64,000 bases of DNA from Glandiceps talaboti (lineage: Eukaryota; Hemichordata; Enteropneusta; Spengelidae), in assembly GCF_964340395.1 (NCBI RefSeq), contig NC_135555.1:10103931-10167930 (forward strand), given 5' to 3'. Numbering within the stretch: the first letter of the stretch is position 1; each line of letters opens with the position of its first letter. Under the pieces are notes generated by a model that was given only the letters and a program-made list of their open reading frames with translations, was not told where the DNA came from and ran no database searches. Of the stretch, positions 38,501-51,600 are shown piece by piece. The position numbers and the translations under genes were made by a program.

Positions 38501-41500
38501 TTCCTCTTGTTTAGCCTTGCTGTCTACAGGCACCAATGCTTTGTACAATGACTGCAAACCTGTGAGCAATCTTGAAACAAATCTTTTCTTCATACTGTGT
38601 GGAAGTGTTGTTAAATGAGCCTCATGTTCCTGCACATAAAAAAAGAGATAGAAATCACTCACAATAGGAGTCACAAGATGTACAAAAATCACAAGATGTA
38701 TTCACAAGTCAAACAATAATGAGTTTGATATTATTGACATTATCCAATTGTCTTTTAATGCACATATCAAACCATTCTACATTGTACATACATACATACA
38801 TACATACATACATACATACATACATACATACATACATACATACATACATACACACACACACATTTCTAAAACTAAAAAGACCAACCTTGACATACACACG
38901 TTTGAAATTTCAATAAATTTATGACGAATTCTTTCAGTTTATCTCACAGATGATATTAAACATAGATTTACTATACTTTCCTTGTCACTTTTATTCCTTC
39001 TATTTAGTCAAACCACAAAAACTTATACTGCACGATCAAAGATATCATCAGAAACGCCAACCTACTGCGAGTACACTTAAACCAACATCCATTCAATAGA
39101 TTTAGAACATGAGTTTCACTTTGTGTCTATCTTGGTAAATCAAGACTTTGATTGCCAGACTTCTAAGAAGGTGCGTACTTGTTTAGTGTCCTATCCACTT
39201 TACTTGTGTCTTATCAAATAAAGAAACAACATACACATACCTCTTTGTCATCATACTTTTTCTCACAAATGAAACAGAACCACTGATTTTCTTCACTTGG
39301 TTTACTAGCCAACTTTTCGTATTCCTGTAAGATAAAGAACAAATTATACAGCAGACTTTCTCATTAAGAAAAGGTACATTTGGTGCATGTGAACAATAGA
39401 AGGGACTGTGATTTTAGTGTACAATTTGTACATTTTATCTTCCGTGAATACATTTCAAACAAATAATTCATAAATATGGCCAAAACCAGATAAAGTAAGG
39501 TAGGGAATGTGCCTCATCAAGCAATTTCCCTTAAAATCAAAGTTCATACAATATCTCCAAACTTTGCCATATGAAAATATTCAAAATCCTATTCACATAA
39601 AATAATCAAAATTTGAGGTTTTTAAGGAAACAGACAATCTTTAATTCCCCCATCCATAGGGTTAACACATTATTGGGCAACCACTAAGTCATAACATATA
39701 AAAGAGATTGGACAATATAAATCTAGCGAGTCATAAGAGATTACTGTGCATCAATGGCATTGCACATTGTCTTAAAGGACATACTGAAACACATGGAAAG
39801 ACTGGAAAGACAAGATAAAGTTTGAATTCACAGGAACAGAAAATTACACTAAAATTACCTTAACTAATTTCTCTATCACCTCTATGTCATTTTTTTCAAT
39901 CGCTGCCAGGACTTTCATGACCAACTCGGATGACTCTTTTATTACATTATGTTTTAATCCTTGCACATGCACTTTGACATTCTACATTAATTATAAAAAA
40001 TAAAATATGTTAGATATGTGTACATACAAATGCAAACATAGCACCTTGGTAGACAAAATATACAACATGATTATACACAGTATAAAGTTCTTTTTGAAGA
40101 TATATACATTGCATCTGGGACATAAATGAAATGCAAGTACAATATATTTCAAAATCATAACAGATATACATCATTTCATATTTCATAATTTTTCATTCAG
40201 ACATCCCTCTAAATATCATGGCCAACTATCACAGCAGTTGGACCAGTAGATTCTAAATCTTTTGTCCACTAAACAACTTTTTTAACAAAATGGGTATATA
40301 TATCTTTGGCACAATCTCTTGGTTTAAATGATTTCTCAACATGATCCATTGTAACATTTTGCACAGTACAGGAATTGAGCAGATTTTGAGTCATTAATAT
40401 AATTTACATACACACAGACAGACAGACAGACAGACAGACTGAATGACTTTATTATGCCTATGCTATAGCATCACAGAACCTTCATTTTAGTTGAATAAAA
40501 TACATGATTCCACAACAAAACTTTTAGGTTTAATAGTTACAGTGCATAAGAAAGAACGGTCTACTATACATACCGGTAGTCCTACATTACAACTGCATAT
40601 AAGGCAATAACTAGTTCCAGCTGTACGCAACATCACATTTCTTTTCACCTCATTCTGGTGTGATACACAATAAAGGAGAAAAATAGTAAATATACAGGTA
40701 AGTGAAATGGTCACTGCATACTCCTTTCTATGAAATATACTGAATTTCAATATCCCGAAACAACATTTAAAATGGCATATATATTTGAGTACAAATGTTG
40801 CTTTGACTAGGATAACCTATATTGATATGTAAACTCTTTCTTTTCCTGAATTACAGATCTATATCAGTCAGCATCATTAATTATTAAACCCACCAAGTTT
40901 TTAGTAACATTTACTGTAAAATCAGTTAAGGATTAAACTAGCCCTGTGAGGTGATCTTTCTCGAGATCTGTACTCGGTTCTAGGTACTTGAAACAGAATT
41001 GAAGTTTCTACCGAAACTAATTTCTGTGAGACATGATACTTACCTGTTGGCAAAATACTGATGGGTAACCCGCATTAATTCCTCCAATCCATGCCAAGAA
41101 ATTTTTGGCCCCGCCCCCTCCACCATACCTGGCTCCATATTTGGTTAGCTTAGTCTCCCGCCTAAGTGGCAGTTAGCGCATGCGTACTTGTGTCTTTTAT
41201 CGCTCCAAGAGGACAAAAATTTCACAAGGAGACTGTGGGGAAGGTGGGAGGGAGCTCAACAGGTAAGTATCATGTCTCACAGAAATTAGTTTCGGTAGAA
41301 ACTTCAATTCTGTTCGACTATGATACTTACCTGTTGGCAAAATACTGATGGGTAAAAACCCGAATGTGTCAGACTGAAAGGAGGTGGGAGTCTACCACCA
41401 TATCCTATCTAGTTGAAAATCTTTGATTTACAACTACCGACTGCCCGACACTTAAGGGACCTAATGACTGAAGCTTGCTAGCTTCCTGTGTCATATCCCT

Positions 41501-44500
41501 GATATAAAAACTTATAAAGGAGTTTGGGGAGCGCCAGGTTCCTGCCTGTAGAATCTGTGCTACCGGTACCCCTGAGAACAAAGCCCATGATGCCGAGAGA
41601 GCCCTGACTTCATGTGCAGTGACTCTCTCTAACTTACAAGCAGAGCTGGAACTTACTTTGTAAGTCCACTTCACAGTTTCTACCAGCCATTTGGATATAA
41701 TGGCTGGAGAAATGTCAGAGGATGATGGAGGAATAGGCAAAAAAAGTCTAGTCCTACTACCTCGAAAAGGTTTGATACGTTTAAGGTACCAAAGTAAGGA
41801 CCTTTTGGGGCAAAGAAGACGCTCTGAGCGGTCTGAGCCCACAAAGGAATCAATAGCTTTAATGATGATCGGCTGAGCCAAGGATCCTAGAACTTGATTC
41901 TTGGCCAGAAACCTAGGGTCAGTGCGCAAGATCACCTGATCCCCTCTCCACTGAATAAAACCCGAACGAGTATCCAATGCATGGATCTCACTCCTACGCC
42001 GGCCTGATGCAAGGGCTAGGAGAAAAACCGTTTTAAAGGTAAGGGCTTTAAGCGAGATGGAATGAAGTGGTTCAAAGGGGGGTTCTCTCAGTGCTCTAAG
42101 AACCAAGGATAAACTCCACTGAGGTAGTGGCGTTTGTTTAGGAGGGCGTTGAATAAGAAAATGTCTGATCATGTTTGATAAGATCTTATTCTGACCAAAA
42201 TCTGGTCCCCCGATGCTTCTGACCGTATTGGCTATCGCCGTGCGATACACCATAATAGTCTTAACTGCATACTTTTTCTCCTCAAACAGAAATAAGAGAA
42301 AATCTGCTATTGTCTGGGGAGATGGATCGAGAGGATCCTTCTGCCCTCCACGACACCAATCAGAGAATCTTTTCCACTTTTCTCCATAGGTATGGAGGGT
42401 GCTGTCTCTTTGTGGTCTGGCAATGACTGAGGCAGCTTGTTCAGAAAATCCCTGCGAACGGAGGGATCGTTCGATAATCTGAACGCGTGAAGGTGGAACA
42501 AGCTCGGGTTGGGGTGAACAATACCCCTTCCCTGAGACAATAGGTTCTCTTGATCTGGGAGAACTACTGGAAAGTCTACCAGAAGGGATAGCAATACTGG
42601 GAACCAACTTCGGTTTGGCCACAGAGGTGCTACTAGAATGACTGAGGAACTCTCCTCTTGGATTTTCCTCAGTACAATTGGAAGAAGTGCAAAGGGGGGA
42701 AAAGCATACGCGCTCAGTCCTTTCCAAGACATTGACACAGCGTCGGTTGCCATTGCTCTCGGATCTGGAATCGGAGACACAAAGAGAGGCAGTTTTCTGT
42801 TCATGAAGGTGGCGAACAGATCTACAGTCGGTTCTCCCCAATGCAGAAACAGAAGGTGAGCAATCTTGACAGGGATTGCCCACTCTGTAGGAAGAACTCT
42901 CTTGCGACGCGATAGAGCGTCCGCAATGCCGTTCAGTTTCCCTGGCACATGACGTGCTGACAGAAGGATCTTTCGGTCTATGCACCACAACATCAGTTCC
43001 CATAAGAGGTAACACAGTGTTGGAGACCTGGTTCCCCCTAGCTTGTTTATGTATGCCACTACGGTGGTATTGTCCGAGTGGACTAGAACACTGTGCCCTG
43101 TCACTAGCATCTCGAAGTCTTGCAGAGCTAGGAAAACTGCCTTCAGCTCTAGCCAATTGATGTGGTGAGAGCTGTCTTGGGGGTTCCAGACACCTGCTGT
43201 CATCTGACTGTCTAGGTGAGCTCCCCAGCCCTCTTGTGACGCATCCGTGTACAGGGACAGATCCGTGTGACTGTACAAAATGGACTTGCCTTTTAGAAGG
43301 TTGCTCTGGTCTAGCCACCATTCTAAATGGAACCTCAGCACTGGACGAATTGGAACCATTGTGCTGATTGGTTGCGAACTGGGTCGCCAAAGGGCGAGAA
43401 GATACAACTGAATTGGCCAGGGAAGTCAAATTACCAGCAAACAGTGAGGAAGTGGAAAACGAGGAGCCTCTTGCTTCCTGTTTCAGTTCCTGTGTTAACG
43501 AGTTAGACTCTCGTTTCAGGAAGGCATCCCTCTCCATCAAAATAAGTGCTGCCCGTCCTCTCGCTGAAGATTCGGAGACATGGTAGAGGCCTTTCATTGC
43601 AATGCGCAATAGCCTCAGAACCTTAGGCATCTCCGGGGTTTCTTGCTGTAGTTCAGACGTTGCTACGGCTAGAAACCAATCCATGACAGAACATGCACGA
43701 ATACTTTCTGCGTGCATCTCCCCTAACTGCTTTAACTGAGTACCAGGGATAGACACGGAGTTGAAAGTTTTGGCTTTGGCATCCACAGCCTCGGCATCAG
43801 TGTCTAGGCTGGGGTAACCAATCCATGGGTCGGTTGTGTGAGTCTTGTATGCACGAGACCGACTTTTTAACCATGGAAAATGACCAGGTTTTAACGCAGC
43901 AGCTTTATTGCCCTCGCCTAAAACTTCTGACGTTATTTTGTCCAGTTGACCTGAGTACATGGAAGAAAGTGGAAGAGTAGACGGTTCCTTGACCGGTTGA
44001 GACTTTTCCATTTCTTCAAAAGCCATGCAAAACTCCGACTTCATAGTGGGAGCTGGCGGTGGCTTAGGACAACGGTCTGGGTACCGATTGTAAACCCATT
44101 GAATGCACTCGTGGAAGGAGAACTCCTCATCACGAGTAGGGGAAGTTGAACGCAAATTCCCCACTACACTGGGGGTATCTGGTTCATTTCTCCCAAAGGA
44201 GGCATCACTGGGAGCCTTTAATGACATTTCGTCTATGTCTCTCCTGGCTCGACGCTTAGATCGAACTGGGGAGACCTCCTGTCGACTGGGTTCACGCCTG
44301 GGTGACCTCTCACTGGAATACCGATCAAAACGTTCAGAAGAACGTGACCTCGAACGGTTACTCTCACTCGACTTGGAGGACGAAGAAGATCTTGAACGTG
44401 AACGGAAACTCCGCCCTCTAGGGACCGGAGACCGTTGGTTCGAAGGGGAACTGTCTCTTGACCTCTGCGTTCTGAAACGTCTGCGAGAACGAGAGGGAGA

Positions 44501-47467
44501 ATCCCTAGTAGGAGACATGAAATCATGCTGTGTCCTCCTATCAGTAGGCCTTGAACCCTCAGCCCTGTAATAAGGAGGGTGGGATGGCCAGGGGTACTGC
44601 CAATACTGCTGTGGCCAACCAACCTGAGGATTAAAAACACCCCATGGTGTCTCAGGAGGCAAACCAAAGTCACCAGAAAATTGCTGTGGATCAGAAAAAA
44701 CACCACCAGTAGGCATAGGCATGAACTGGGGATTCCGAAATTCAGCTCTGGTTTGAGGGGGATAAACCCTCGAACCCCTATACAAAGTGGAATCGTCCAG
44801 ACCACGCTGTATTCTCTGCCCAGCAGACAACGTTGGTCTAGAACTGACATCACTAGAATTGGTAATTTGAGGACGATTCATACTCTGATCGACCCTCGAA
44901 AAATTACCCAGATTGGTGTGTAAACCAGTCTGCGTACCTTCAATACAATCAGTCCGATTAGCTGGCGAGCCTGAGACTGGAAAGCGAGGAGGTACGTGGG
45001 TAGTAGCTACACCAGGCCCGGTTACGTCAGTACAGGAGATCTCTCGACCGACTGAACGAGTTGGACCAGCGTTCGACTCGGAAATACTCGTAGCCTTATG
45101 ACGATTAGAATCACAGTGCTGTGACGACTCGTCAAGTACACTCAACCCTTCCCCCAGGGGAGAGGGAGAAGTGACCGCTACTCCAGGAACGTTACTAGGG
45201 GGTGATAGCTGTATAGTGTCTACGGTCGTCGAGCCCTCTCCGAGAGAGGACCGCATACCACTAGCACTACTACCCAGTTCGTCCTGAAAAGGACGGTTTA
45301 AAACAACAGAACTAGAAGAAAGCTTACCTGACTTCGGTTCCGCTGTGACAGAAGAACTTACCGTTAAAGTCGAAGACCGTACACTCGCAGGAGTAGTGAC
45401 AGAAGCACTCGGCTTAGATGACCGTTGTTTGTCTGACTGTTTACCTAGTTTACGCCAATTTTCATCGGACCAACTAGAACAAACTTCACAGGGTTTGGAC
45501 TGCGAACACGTTCGACAAGACAGACAAACAGAATGACAATCCTGCTTAGGCATGTCATGACCACACACACCTCTCTTCTTAGGTTTAGTCATGACGAAAC
45601 GAATGACTGAAAAAACAACAACACGGTAAGGCAATGACGTCCGTATATAAGGGACGTCTGCACGGAGAAGAAAAACACACAACAAATCTCAATCGCAAAG
45701 AGAGAGACAATAAATCGACACTTAGCTGTAATCCTAGGATCTTTAGGGTAACCAAAGAGCCAACCAAGTGGAAAAAACCAGTGTGTATAATGGAATTGGA
45801 GGGAGGTACTTGAAGACAAACACAATATCCGTCTACACACTTGTACGCCATGCGATAAAAGACACAAGTACGCATGCGCTAACTGCCACTTAGGCGGGAG
45901 ACTAAGCTAACCAAATATGGAGCCAGGTATGGTGGAGGGGGCGGGGCCAAAAATTTCTTGGCATGGATTGGAGGAATTAATGCGGGTTACCCATCAGTAT
46001 TTTGCCAACAGGTAAGTATCATAGTCGAACAGAATTTGACCACTTAGGTGTGTCACAGAACATTTAATGTCTTGGTAGACGGCATGACTTCTGATCAATG
46101 CACTTCACATGCATTACTATAGACACGTACACACGTGAGAATAAGTCAACCTTCTTATTCTATTTTGACCCTCTAGCACGAGGTAACATGCTAATTGCAG
46201 GTACAGAGAATTTCAATCTCTAGACATTTACCACTCATTGAAGACACAAGGTTGTATCATTTTACATAAAACCACTGTTCATGTAATATATTAATCACTA
46301 CTTACAGCTCTGTCAATGGCATTCTCTTTAATACTTTTGTTGGGGTTGCCAATATCTTCAATGATTGTACCCAATTTGTCCATCACTATTTTAATTTTCT
46401 GTTCAAAACGAAATTATAAATAAAGTTGTTAACATCATTACAGCATGACTGTAAATTTTAACAAGAATACCAATTCTCAATTCAATGACGAAATATGACT
46501 GAAGCTTAGTCTGGTCAATAGGTTGGCTTGAAGTGGTACACAAGGAAGTATAACATGTATATATATATATATATATATATACAGTATGACACACTGCAAT
46601 CAACTTCAAGGAAAAGTCAAGTCAGACTTATTTCTGCCTACATAGAATACTGTTATAAACTTACAAATGATTTTGAATGGTGGAATAGCACCTTGATAAC
46701 TTATTCAACTTTGAAATCTTGTTAAGAAACACTTCTGCACTTGATATGTGTTCGGCCATTTTCGGTGATTTCCTGCCAAGGTTTCTTTTGACAATATCAT
46801 GAATACTCTACTATTCATTAACACAGGCTTAAAATGTTCTGGTGTTACCTAATTATTAAAGTATGTGCAAGAATCCTTTCTCCACTTCCATAATGTTTAT
46901 TTACTTAATAGCAATACTAAGTCATAATTGAGACTTGCATTACTTCTTCATTAATGAACTCCTGTGTTCATCACAGGCATACATGTTCATTTACATAATG
47001 ACTTCATTTGAATAATTATGTCTGAAATCCAACTGTGACTAACCAACTTATTGGGCAGATATTGTAAAATCATAGTAACAACTTGATATGGTTATTACTA
47101 CAAGCAGTGGACATGAGACCTATCAGAGTAACACACTTATGAATCCTCTCACTGACATCAGATTACTTGTCTCTGAGCTCAAACTGTGAAGGCTGTACTT
47201 ACACTTACACCCACATTTGGCTCTTGCATTGTGGGGTGTTGATCACCAGCTTTCACTGCTGACTCGAATAGTGCTTTCTCATCCATTTTTGCTTTTCGAA
47301 AATCCGCTATTACCTCATTCCTTTCCTGAAAAGAACATGTGATAAAATTAACATTCCCTACATTACGTAAATATGCAAGTTAGTGTCATCTAAAAAACAA
47401 TGGATACCATCAGTGGGAATTGTATATACATACATATGTGTGTGTGCATGCATGCATGTATGTATGC

Positions 47468-47509
<42 letters not shown>

Positions 47510-47556
47510 ATGAATGCATGTCTGTCTCTGTGTCTGTCTGTCTGTATGTATGTATC

Positions 47557-47587
<31 letters not shown>

Positions 47588-47767
47588 TGTATGTATGTAT
47601 GTATGTGTGTATGTGTGTATGTATGTATGTATGTATGTATGTATGTATGTATGTGTGTGTATGTGTGTATGTATGTATGTGTGTGTATGTATGTGTGTAT
47701 GTATGTATGTATGTATGTATGTATGTATGTGTGTATGTATGTGTGTATGTATGTATGTATGTATGTA

Positions 47768-47798
<31 letters not shown>

Positions 47799-48621
47799 AT
47801 GTATGTATGTATGTATGTGTGTGTATGTATGTATGTATGTATGTATGTATGTATGTATGTATGTATGTATGTATGTATGTATGTATGTATGTAGAATATG
47901 ATACTAGCAGTAATACAATACATATTGAATAATAATAATAATAATAATTTTGATACATGTACTTTCATGATGTCATTTGTGGGATTCTCACAATCACAAT
48001 AAGATTCACAAAAGGAATAAAAACAGTCTTGAGTACATTAATACAAGGTACATGTACATACCTTGAAATCATTTATCTTCGTACAACCAACTTGAAATAG
48101 AACTCTGCTCTCATGCTGTTTACTTTGTAGATGCTTTTCAAATTCCTAATCAAAATAAAAAGATCCGATGCAATGATGATTTGAATCTATACACATCAAA
48201 TATTAAACTGTTAAAGGGTTAAGTTTCCTTGAACAAAGTAAGGGCCATAGAACTTCAAAGAGTTTATTTCTAATTTCCGAGGCATATAATTAACTTAATG
48301 TTATTAGCTTCAGGGAACACAACATAATCATAACAAATGTTAAATACATAAAAATCAAACAATTTCATTGAGAGGGGATAAATTGCATGCATGGTATGTA
48401 TTAAAGGCAATTTTAGTATTGATACAAATGTAGAAGGAACTAATTCAGAATAATTAGATATCATATTGTATTATTGTATACATACACAAGCATGTATGCA
48501 GACACATACATACATACATACATACATACATACATACATACATACATACATACATACATACACACATACAGACATACAGACAGACAGACAGACAGACAGA
48601 CATACATACATACACACACAC

Positions 48622-48652
<31 letters not shown>

Positions 48653-51600
48653 CATACATACACACACATACATGTACATACATACATACATACATACATA
48701 CATACATACATACATACATACATACATACATACATACATACATACATACATACACACACACATGCATGTATGCACAGCACGCTGCACATTCACAGACACT
48801 CAATAAACAATCATGCATGTGTGCACAAACATACACACATGTATGCACATGCATGCGAACATACATACAAGATACAAACATGCATGTATGCAGAGACGCA
48901 TAAACCTGCATTTATGCACACATACACACAAACACACTCTCATTTATGTAACACTTCTTATTATCACTGTGACAGTGACCGAATCAATATACAATGTATG
49001 TCAACTTACTGCAATGCCCTTTAACTCTATTTTACATATCGTACATCTTATCTGCTGGACTGACATCTAGTCAAAAAATAAATAATAAGAATACAATTCA
49101 ATGGAGTTCAACTCGACTATTAAAATAGTGATTGACAATATAGAACGGTAATTGCCATGGTCTATTTCATGCAAACATCATGTAAAATATGGTCAGAGCC
49201 AAGTAACATTTCAACTGAGAGGGATTTTTTAACATTACATTTGTATCAGCATGTTTTGAATATCTCAGTATATTTTGGACAAGGAATCGTGGACACTAAT
49301 TTCTACACTTTATCATGATAATGGTTGAACTGTTCATCAGGTGTCCATCAATATAAAGTACCTCCCTCTTAAAAATAATACTCTATTAGTGCCAACCATA
49401 TAAATAAAAAAGAACATTTTCTTCCTTGAAAGTTGATCATTATAGTCAAACATGGCAAAAAAATACTAGCCAATGATATCTCACATCAATCCAACCCCTT
49501 TGAGACACACAACCTATTTCCCAACAAACGTAGCCTCCCAACCTATCTAAAAATACCCAACCCATCTCCTATACCCAACCTAATTCCCACACATCTGTAT
49601 CAAAACTTGACCTCCAGCTGCACAACCCATCCCCCATACCCAATTCATTTCATCATACCCATGACAACACATCTGCCAACCCATTCCCTACACCCAAATT
49701 AACCTCCAGTCTTAAACCAATCTCCAGCCCATTACTATTCTACCTTAACCTCCAATTTCCACCCCATACCCCACCCCTCCTCTCAACCCCATCCCTCCCC
49801 TCAACCCCATACCCAACCCCTCCCCTCAACCCCATACCTCACCCCTTCCCTCAATGTTGTGGTAAAAGAAAAGATGTGACTTACTGCTTTCTCATCAGAG
49901 CCAGTAACTGCTTGTATTGTTGCCAAATCTTTAAACTGTTGTTTTCTTTGCATATGCCGTTTCCCTAATAGATGTGGCTCAATGGGCTGTATAGTGGAGA
50001 ATTGAGGAATGAATGAGTAAATGAATGAATGAATGAATGAATGAATGAATGAATGAATGAATGAAGATATATAACCGGATAAATAATACATACACAATAA
50101 CAAAGTTGGCGGGGCAATATTAGTTGCCCATAACTATTGCTGCCATCGGTGGCGGCCATATTTGATTTCTAATTGGGTCGTTTGTGACTTCTAAACAAAG
50201 TGGCAGCATACAGTACATATAGTGTGAACATATACAATACTTTTTCTCACAAAATGATATTAACACAGTGTTTTACCAATATTTATTCCGTTTCAATGGT
50301 TATGAGTATTGTAGATAATCTGATGAGAGGAAATTGCACACAATTATATTTTTATTTGTTAACAGCAGTGACAAATCCAATACATGAGTAAGGACACTAC
50401 TGATAGCAACGTTACTTGAAATGTTCATACCAGTGGCCTAGCCTTGAATCCAGGCAATGGGGATTTTGAATTTTGTTTTCCCTATTCCCATCACCTGGAT
50501 TCTAGGCTACAGGATGCCAGTGTAGTAAATAGTTTGCAGTATACACTGCATACCGGGGTAGGACCTTTTGTCTTATGCAGATTATTGGACACCACTGTAC
50601 ACTGATCATCTCTCTGCTACTGTACATGATAAATGAGTTTGTGTTTATTCAAAATGCTAGAGATAATATTAAAAGTTGATAATTATTACCAGTGGGACAA
50701 GATATTTATCTTCACATATTGAACAGTACCATTCCCTTTCACCTTTCAGTTTAAAGGCTTCATATTTCAACTTCTCCTTTATGGTCACCTTCAAGAAAGA
50801 AACATAACATTTCAATATATCTAATTATATCAGGATTGTAGTATTCTGACATGGTGCAAGGAGTGCTTGAAACTTTATCTAAGACTTGATCCACAGAAAA
50901 TTGCCATTTTTTTCCCTTCTCCTTTGTAGAAGGTCCTAGACCATACTTAGAATGAATGGAAAATCAATCAATTCACCATTACCTACAGAAAAGAGAAATA
51001 TATTATTTCACATCTTCACATTACAATTGATTGCAGGACCTTGGCTGTTTTAGTTTCAAGTATTCGTTATTTGATAAAAATATTTTAAGACGCTATATTT
51101 CATGTTAACAGCGATCTCTAAAGTGAACTTGAAGTATACCAATGTTGCTACGTAAACCATTATTCTACCAATCTTTATGACCTGAGTATTGGTGTTACAG
51201 TTCTAATCACTGATACTGATATTACTTAAGAGTGCAAGTGACTGGCTTGAGAGATGTTGGAGATGCAATACCTGACAATACAGTTACATGTACACTATAA
51301 TCAGATAATGAATATAAGAGTTTGTCCGTAAATACAATATTTAGCATTTTCAGATCTGTTTCTATTCTTTGTGTCATGGACGCCATTATTTGAATGCTTG
51401 ATAGGGTACATGTATGGGATAAACAAGAGATTAATCTTGAGTGATTAACTGGGCTGGTGCTGTTTGTAGTGTCAGATTGTGTGACATTGACATACATTTT
51501 GTAAACAGCCTAAGCTTATGACAAGACCTGTTTGATAAATAACATTACTTGAAAAGACATTCTGGTGGTAACACTGAACTTCACACTGAACAAGCATATA

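Larger units (their letters stand above)
40992..46036 (-). mobile_element. DIRS-like tyrosine-recombinase retroelement lacking reverse transcriptase
   Basis: A 5,045-bp insertion in an intron of the zinc-finger gene, in the same orientation. Coding order on the minus strand is Gag, RNase H remnant, tyrosine recombinase. Hallmarks: 171-bp inverted terminal repeats (41033-41203 and 45852-46022); unique end extensions of 41 and 14 bp; the 9-bp AACAGAATT at both outer ends in direct orientation; and a 99-bp internal complementary region at 41257-41355. DIRS elements integrate through a circular intermediate by recombinase, without target duplication, which fits what is seen. The reverse transcriptase is missing, so the copy cannot be autonomous. 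Clean repeats and intact frames suggest a recent insertion. Confidence 0.94.

Noticed and set aside
44103-44853. Frames opposite or out of phase with DIRS Gag
   Set aside because: Shadows of the Arg/Ser-rich Gag region; no recognisable domain.
41405-45592. Full autonomous DIRS element
   Set aside because: No reverse-transcriptase motif exists between Gag and RNase H; the join leaves no room for the domain.
47383-48911. Several 100-180 codon frames
   Set aside because: Microsatellite frames between zinc-finger exons; no codon structure or conserved motif.
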